Positions 43,677-48,080 of a DNA stretch of 48,080 bases are shown piece after piece. The notes under the pieces are model-generated. The model saw only the letters and a list, made by a program, of their open reading frames with translations, was not told the origin of the DNA and searched no databases. The stretch spans positions 1 through 48,080 of the forward strand of contig JAAZYM010000042.1 in NCBI GenBank assembly GCA_014239655.1. The letters run 5' to 3'. Within the stretch, counting starts at the first letter, position 1. The number at the start of each line of letters is the position of its first letter. The stretch comes from Flavobacteriales bacterium. GTDB taxonomy: Bacteria > Bacteroidota > Bacteroidia > Flavobacteriales > BACL11. Both the position numbers and the translations under genes were made by a program.

Positions 43677-44476
43677 GTAATAAGGATTCAGACATGTCTT
43701 TTTTAGATCATCTTGAGGTACTTAGATGGCATCTTATAAGATCTGGAATTGCTATTTTGTTTTTCTCGGTGATAGCTTTCTTATGTAAAGAATTTATCTT
43801 TGACGCTATCTTATTAGCTCCAAAGGACCCCAGTTTTTTAACATATAGATATCTCTGCTATTTTTCACAAAGCTTAGGAATGGGGGATGCTTTATGTATT
43901 CAGGAATCTCCGTTTTCACTAATGAATATTAATATGTCAGGTCAATTCTCTACACATCTGATGACTTCATTATATGCTGGGTTTATTATCTCTTTTCCAT
44001 ATGTCTTCTGGGAAATATGGAGATTTATCCTTCCTGCATTAAAAGATAAGGAAACAAAGGTTGCTAGAGGTGTTGTCTTTTTTAGTTCTGTGCTCTTTTT
44101 AATTGGGATTTTATTTGGCTATTATATTATTGCTCCATTATCAATTAATTTTCTAGGATCATATCAAGTTAGTGCGACTGTTGCAAATCAGATTAGTTTA
44201 TTGTCATTTATTAATACAGTTACTACCGTTAGTTTAGCTAATGGAATTATTTTTGAATTACCAGTATTGGTGTATTTCTTAACAAAAATTGGCTTCTTGA
44301 CTCCTGAGTTCATGCGTAAATATAGAAGACATGCTATGGTACTTACTTTAATCTTGTCAGCAATCATAACTCCTCCGGATATTACATCGCAGATTCTTGT
44401 TTCTTTTCCTTTGATAATTTTATATGAATTAAGTATTAGAATCTCTAAATCTGTAATAAAAAGAAATAATCTATGA
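43673..44476 (+). CDS. tatC: Sec-independent protein translocase TatC
   Basis: Twin-arginine signal receptor in the inner membrane. The 267 residues have six membrane helices and start with the conserved MSFLDHLEVLRWHLIRS (about 8-24); the key FxxPxVF-like PYVFWEIWRFILPAL lies near 110-124 and the FELPVL segment near 197. A Bacteroidota-type periplasmic insertion with several Cys/Phe lies at about 45-85. TatA/B are not in the window. ATGA overlaps on both sides tie it to kdsD and lptB. Confidence 0.95.
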   Translation: MSNKDSDMSFLDHLEVLRWHLIRSGIAILFFSVIAFLCKEFIFDAILLAPKDPSFLTYRYLCYFSQSLGMGDALCIQESPFSLMNINMSGQFSTHLMTSLYAGFIISFPYVFWEIWRFILPALKDKETKVARGVVFFSSVLFLIGILFGYYIIAPLSINFLGSYQVSATVANQISLLSFINTVTTVSLANGIIFELPVLVYFLTKIGFLTPEFMRKYRRHAMVLTLILSAIITPPDITSQILVSFPLIILYELSIRISKSVIKRNNL

Positions 44477-45198
44477 TATTAAGAACTGAGGGTATTTTTA
44501 AATATTATTCTAAGAAACCTGTGGTAAATGGAGTTTCTGTAGAATTAAAGCAAGGTGAAATTGTAGGATTATTAGGCCCTAATGGAGCAGGTAAAACTAC
44601 AACGTTCTATATTATTGTAGGGCTAATTAAAGCAAATAAAGGTTTAGTTTTTTTAGATGATATTGATGTAACCTCTCAGCCAATGTACAAGAGAGCTCAA
44701 ATGGGGATTGGTTATTTACCTCAAGAAGCATCTGTATTTCGTAGAATGACTGTCGAAGATAATATTAAGGCTGTTCTTGAGATGACTGATCTTTCTAAAA
44801 TTAGACAAGAAGAGAGATGCGAGCAATTATTGGAAGAATTTGGTTTAATAAAGGTAAGGAATCAAATAGGTAATATACTCTCTGGAGGAGAGCGTAGGAG
44901 AACCGAGATTGCCAGGGCATTAGCCACTGAGCCTAAATTTATTTTGTTAGATGAACCTTTTGCTGGAGTTGATCCTATTGCAGTTGAAGACATTCAGAAT
45001 ATCGTTAAGCAATTAGTTAAGAAAAATATTGGAGTTTTAATTACTGATCATAATGTACATGAAACATTATCAATTACTGATAGAGCATATTTATTGTTTG
45101 AAGGATCAATCTTAAAACAAGGTTCTTCTGAAGAATTAGCGTCAGATGATCAAGTTAAGAGGTTGTATTTGGGAAGAAATTTTGAACTTAGGAAATAA
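44473..45198 (+). CDS. lptB: Lipopolysaccharide export ABC transporter ATP-binding protein LptB
   Basis: Cytoplasmic ATPase of the LptB2FG machine that extracts lipopolysaccharide from the inner membrane. In 241 residues: Walker A GPNGAGKTTTFY (about 36-47), Q-loop YLPQEASVFR, signature LSGGERRR (near 140), Walker B FILLDEPFAGVDP and switch His in TDHNV. FRRMTVEDNI and FAGVDPIAV are LptB-specific. Convergent with purS, with 2 nt between stops. Confidence 0.95.
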   Translation: MILRTEGIFKYYSKKPVVNGVSVELKQGEIVGLLGPNGAGKTTTFYIIVGLIKANKGLVFLDDIDVTSQPMYKRAQMGIGYLPQEASVFRRMTVEDNIKAVLEMTDLSKIRQEERCEQLLEEFGLIKVRNQIGNILSGGERRRTEIARALATEPKFILLDEPFAGVDPIAVEDIQNIVKQLVKKNIGVLITDHNVHETLSITDRAYLLFEGSILKQGSSEELASDDQVKRLYLGRNFELRK

Positions 45199-45200
45199 AC

Positions 45201-45452
45201 TTAATATTCTGAAAGATTAAATGTATAAGATTCCATTATTTGATTACATAACATCTTTTGACAAGCAGTATTAACTTTTTCATTAGCAATCTCTGAATTT
45301 TCTGCTTCAACTTCTAAAGTTATATGTTTTCCGATTCTTACATTAGTTATTTCTGAAAGTTCAATGTTTTTCATGCTCGCACTTACAGCTTTTCCTTGTG
45401 GATCTAATAATGATTTTAATGGCATAATATCAATTTCTGCTTTGAATCTCAT
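45201..45452 (-). CDS. purS: Phosphoribosylformylglycinamidine synthase subunit PurS
   Basis: Small bridging subunit of the three-part FGAR amidotransferase (PurL-PurQ-PurS), fourth step of purine synthesis. The 83 residues match PurS in size and pattern: FKAEIDIMPLKSLLDPQGKAV at the start (shortened family motif V-LK--ILDPQG-AV), then IGKHITLEVE and a C-terminal CQKMLCNQIMESYTF. Its presence implies a small-type PurL rather than the fused large enzyme. Overlaps pssA as ATGA. Confidence 0.88.
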   Translation of the reverse strand: MRFKAEIDIMPLKSLLDPQGKAVSASMKNIELSEITNVRIGKHITLEVEAENSEIANEKVNTACQKMLCNQIMESYTFNLSEY

Positions 45453-46159
45453 AGTATATTATTAATGATTGATAAAGTTATATACAAAACTACAATAAAT
45501 GGTATTGCGGCCAAATTAAACAGGAAGAATAATATAAGTGCAGCAATTAACATGACAAGTCTTATTGTATTAAGTTGAGTTAATTTCTTTTCTTGAAAGT
45601 TTATTTTTATAGAGAATAATTTTAATTTACTAACCATTAAAAGTGATAATAAAATTGATATTAGACAAAGCGAGAAAACATCATAAGTAAATAAATCCAC
45701 AAAAGGAAGTGAAGCTATAAATATTGCAGCCATTGGAGCTGGTAATCCAATAAATTCCGTTTTTTGATTTTTATCAATATTAAAATTTGATAATCTTATT
45801 GCTGCAAAAATTGGGATGGTTAATGCAGTTAAAGCAATTAGTGAAAAAGGGATTTCAGAATTTAACAAGGCATGGTGTTCAGTAGTTGAGTTAAGATCAA
45901 TTAATTTAAACAAAATGAAAGAAGGGGCAAGTCCAGATGTAATTAAATCGGCCATGCTATCTAACTGTATGCCAAATTCATTTTCAACGTTTAAAGCCCT
46001 TGCAAAGAATCCATCAAAAAAATCAAGAAAAATTCCTATGAAAATAAAAAGTGCAGCATATTCTAACTGATTGTTGGATGCGTAAATTATAGAGACGCAT
46101 CCACAAAAAAGGTTAGAAAGTGTAATTAAATTAGGGATATTTCTTTTAAGAGTATTCAT
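45449..46159 (-). CDS. pssA: CDP-diacylglycerol-serine O-phosphatidyltransferase
   Basis: Inner-membrane enzyme making phosphatidylserine, precursor of phosphatidylethanolamine. The 236 residues include the full CDP-alcohol phosphotransferase motif DG-x2-AR-x8-G-x3-D-x3-D (DGFFAR, then G and two Asp, about 48-71), the start NIPNLITLSNLFCGC typical of PssA type II, and about seven hydrophobic helices. A -7 element ends 5 nt before the ATG. Cotranscribed with purS through an ATGA overlap. Confidence 0.94.
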   Translation of the reverse strand: MNTLKRNIPNLITLSNLFCGCVSIIYASNNQLEYAALFIFIGIFLDFFDGFFARALNVENEFGIQLDSMADLITSGLAPSFILFKLIDLNSTTEHHALLNSEIPFSLIALTALTIPIFAAIRLSNFNIDKNQKTEFIGLPAPMAAIFIASLPFVDLFTYDVFSLCLISILLSLLMVSKLKLFSIKINFQEKKLTQLNTIRLVMLIAALILFFLFNLAAIPFIVVLYITLSIINNIL

Positions 46160-46164
46160 TTCAG

Positions 46165-46172
46165 CAAAAATA
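46165..46172 (-). promoter_or_regulatory. Candidate -7 element (TATTTTTG) directly before pssA
   Basis: Exact TAnnTTTG on the minus strand, ending 5 nt before the pssA ATG at 46159, so the transcript would be leaderless or nearly so. Confidence 0.35.
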
Positions 46173-46192
46173 TGATAATATTTGTAAAAGAT

Positions 46193-47740
46193 ATGAAAAA
46201 CTATTTTCTTGCTTTTATTGCTGGATTACTCCTGAGTCTTTCTTGGCCAGTTAATGGATTTGTGTATTTTATTTTTATTGCTTTTGTCCCACTCTTCTTT
46301 CTAGCAAAGAATCTTCAAAAGAAAAGAAATAAGTCTATAATAAAGTTTTTAGGCTTCTCGTTTTTGACATTTCTGCTATTTAATGTATTTACGACATATT
46401 GGGTTTATTATGCTAGTGAATTTGGAGCAATTTCTGCAGTTATAGTAAACTCTTTTTTCATGTCTTTAGTTATGTTACTTTTCTTTTGGGCGAAGAGAGT
46501 TTTAGGGGTGAGAATTGGATACTTTTCCTTAATAACATTCTGGTTAACATTTGAATATATTCATCTAAATTGGGATCTTTCTTGGCCTTGGCTCACATTA
46601 GGAAATTGTTTTTCAGAATCGTTGTTTTTGATAAATTGGTATGAATATACTGGTGTGTTAGGAGGTTCTTTATGGATCCTTCTTGTAAATATTTTAGTTT
46701 TTGAACTTATAGATAGAAGAGAAAAGGTTAAGCCGTTCTTTTTATTGATATCATTGCTATTGCTGCCTATTTTTTTGTCTAATTCTATATCTAATAGAGC
46801 AGATCATATTAAAGACTATATCAATGTTGTTGTTGTTCAGCCAAATATTGATCCATATAATGAGAAGTTTAAAATTAGTTATCAGCAGCAGTTATTGGAT
46901 TTTATTAATTTGGCTAAAACCAAGATTGATAGCACCACAGATCTGTTAGTTGGACCTGAGACGGCTTTACAAGAGAATATTTGGGAATCAAAAGTTCAAT
47001 ACACTAAGAGTATACAAGAACTGCAGAAGTTACAACTGGATTTCCCGGAATTAAATATTCTTGTTGGGGCCACAACATTCAAATTATTTGAGTCTAATAA
47101 TTTAAAAAGTTCAACTGCTCGTAAATTTAGGAATGAGGATTTATGGTATGATGTATATAACTCTGCAGTTTTCATCTCTAAATCCGGGGAAGTTTCTATT
47201 TATCATAAAACTAAATTAGTTCCTGGTGCTGAGAAAATACCATTTCCGTCATTATTAAATAATTTTTCATCATTATCTGTTGATCTTGGAGGGGTTAGTG
47301 GCTCTTTAGGGAGTGAAAATAGTATAGTTAGTTTTAATTCTAATGAAGCTAAAATACTTCCATTGATTTGTTATGAGTCTATTTATGGTGATTTAAACAC
47401 TGGAAAATCTTTTGATGTTATGTGCATTATAACCAATGATGGTTGGTGGAAAAATACAGTAGGATACAAACAACATTTTAGTTACGCAAAATTAAGAGCT
47501 ATAGAACAAAGAAGGTCAATAATAAGAAGTGCTAATACTGGTATTTCAGGATTTATTAATTCTTCGGGTGAGTTTGAAGAATTAGCAAAATGGGATGAGA
47601 AAAAAGTAATAAAGTCACAGGTTGCAATAAGCAACACTGTAACTTTTTATAATCAGTTTGGAGATTACCTAGGGAGAATATCTTCCTTTATAAGCTCTAT
47701 ATTTCTTCTTTTGATGTTTGTTAAATCAAAAGTAAAATAA
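46193..47740 (+). CDS. lnt: Apolipoprotein N-acyltransferase
   Basis: Inner-membrane enzyme adding the third acyl chain to lipoproteins. In 515 residues from the ATG at 46193: about six N-terminal membrane helices (to about 205), a periplasmic nitrilase domain, and a C-terminal helix. The nitrilase triad is visible as LVGPETAL (Glu near 255), HKTKLVPGAEKIPF (Lys near 347) and PLICYESIYGD (Cys near 398). A second ATG at 46172 adds seven residues; I prefer 46193, as MKNYFLAFIAGLLLSLSWP is the usual beginning. Divergent from pssA, convergent with the acidic protein gene. Confidence 0.93.
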   Translation: MKNYFLAFIAGLLLSLSWPVNGFVYFIFIAFVPLFFLAKNLQKKRNKSIIKFLGFSFLTFLLFNVFTTYWVYYASEFGAISAVIVNSFFMSLVMLLFFWAKRVLGVRIGYFSLITFWLTFEYIHLNWDLSWPWLTLGNCFSESLFLINWYEYTGVLGGSLWILLVNILVFELIDRREKVKPFFLLISLLLLPIFLSNSISNRADHIKDYINVVVVQPNIDPYNEKFKISYQQQLLDFINLAKTKIDSTTDLLVGPETALQENIWESKVQYTKSIQELQKLQLDFPELNILVGATTFKLFESNNLKSSTARKFRNEDLWYDVYNSAVFISKSGEVSIYHKTKLVPGAEKIPFPSLLNNFSSLSVDLGGVSGSLGSENSIVSFNSNEAKILPLICYESIYGDLNTGKSFDVMCIITNDGWWKNTVGYKQHFSYAKLRAIEQRRSIIRSANTGISGFINSSGEFEELAKWDEKKVIKSQVAISNTVTFYNQFGDYLGRISSFISSIFLLLMFVKSKVK

Positions 47741-47743
47741 CTT

Positions 47744-48043
47744 CTATTCTTCTAAATTTTCTTCTTCTGTGCTTTCTTCTTCAACTGATGTTGAGTCAGC
47801 AGGAGCCTCTTCACTTAAACTTTCAGAGCATGTCTTATCACCCCAAACTCCAATTTGTTGAATATTAAACGATGAAGCTTCTTGAGTAGCATGTTCGTGT
47901 GCTAAGTTAAAGTCATTATTAACATCTGCAGATGTGCTACTAATATTATAATCTGCCTCAGTATTGTTTAGTGCGCTGAGTGTTATTAGTACTAGCGCTA
48001 AGATTCCTAGCCCTAATGTAAGAGGTGTTTCTATATTTCCCAT
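47744..48043 (-). CDS. Membrane-anchored acidic protein of unknown function (99 aa)
   Basis: I do not recognise this protein. One membrane helix spans about residues 8-26 (LTLGLGILALVLITLSAL); the remaining 70 residues are polar with HEHATQEASSFNIQQIGVWG in the middle, one Cys, and an end that is about half Glu (EEESTEEENLEE). No signal-peptidase or lipobox site is evident, so a short N-terminus inside and acidic tail outside, or the reverse, are both possible. A stop lies four codons above the ATG, so the start is firm. Tail to tail with lnt, 3 nt apart. The 37 nt beyond it, to the window end, hold nothing visible. Confidence 0.6.
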   Translation of the reverse strand: MGNIETPLTLGLGILALVLITLSALNNTEADYNISSTSADVNNDFNLAHEHATQEASSFNIQQIGVWGDKTCSESLSEEAPADSTSVEEESTEEENLEE

Positions 48044-48080
48044 GATTTCTTTTTAAATTAGTTATAGTGCTAATTTAATA

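Noticed and set aside
47744-48043. C-terminal half of a SecG protein (resemblance of LGLGILALVLITLS to the second SecG helix)
   Set aside because: A stop codon lies four codons above the ATG, so no first half is attached, and the GGG/NPKGG loop of SecG is absent.
1-48080. tRNA, rRNA, insertion sequence, integrase, phage genes or a defence system
   Set aside because: No gap is long enough for an rRNA, no cloverleaf sequence was recognised, and every long frame is accounted for by a housekeeping or described gene.

Overview
The window is a densely packed, AT-rich piece of a Bacteroidota chromosome, most likely from Flavobacteriales or a close relative. I saw no rRNA, tRNA, IS element, prophage or CRISPR array. 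The lineage call rests on four things. First, the block rng - small basic protein - HU - mutY - ssb - gldE - gldD is a Bacteroidota gene order, and GldD/GldE are Bacteroidota gliding/type IX secretion-associated proteins. Second, there is a secreted M43 protease with a short C-terminal tail resembling type IX secretion tails. Third, the order purH-mreB-mreC-mreD-mrdA is typical of the group. Fourth, the Bacteroidota -7 promoter element TAnnTTTG stands upstream of most transcription-unit starts, and start codons are preceded by A/T-rich sequence rather than Shine-Dalgarno sites. The gene content (central metabolism, repair, cell envelope, transport) is that of a free-living, streamlined cell.

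Layout. 1-5167 (minus): purH followed by the rod-shape cluster mreB, mreC, mreD and mrdA (mrdA is cut by the window edge); mreB carries an in-frame stop codon. 5294-9813 (minus): PPi-dependent phosphofructokinase and mfd, which lacks an ATG at its expected start. 9894-12961 (plus): aspartokinase and a 597-residue protein of unknown function with many cysteines. 12939-17451 (minus): five overlapping genes mlaE-mlaF-rsmA-mgtE-serA-like. 17494-21693 (plus): a 46-residue lipoprotein, feoA, feoB, a SprT-like protease and manC. 21697-24843: fumC, a small membrane protein, prfB and recX. 24906-31591: MFS transporter, rng, a 29-residue basic protein, HU, mutY, ssb, gldE, gldD. 31595-33355 (minus): secreted M43 protease. 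33543-37712 (plus): rplU, rpmA, serS, a TPR protein and a DUF4286 protein. 37714-42644: MBL-fold hydrolase, half-size TauE/SafE protein, M20 peptidase, FMN reductase, RecQ. 42708-45198 (plus): kpsF/kdsD, tatC, lptB. 45201-48043: purS, pssA, lnt and an acidic membrane-anchored protein.

The genes are mostly housekeeping. Themes are envelope building (MreBCD/PBP2, Mla lipid transport, KdsD and LptB for lipopolysaccharide, PssA, Lnt, Tat and gliding/secretion factors), genome maintenance (Mfd, RecX, RecQ, MutY, SSB, HU, SprT-like), purine synthesis (PurH, PurS), ferrous iron uptake (FeoAB) and translation (RF2, L21, L27, SerRS, RsmA, RNase G).

The most interesting signals are genome-scale. UGA stop codons occur only inside ATGA start/stop overlaps, and prfB (the UGA release factor) lacks its usual programmed frameshift. 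Every convergent gene pair ends tail to tail with almost no space for a terminator. One intrinsic terminator (after rpmA) appears to share its hairpin with the next promoter. Two apparent lesions, in mreB and mfd, would both be G:C to T:A changes. I did not find a clearly new multi-gene system; the best candidate for undescribed biochemistry is the 597-residue cysteine-rich protein at 11168-12961. No gene-free stretch exceeds 300 bases; the longest is 33356-33542.
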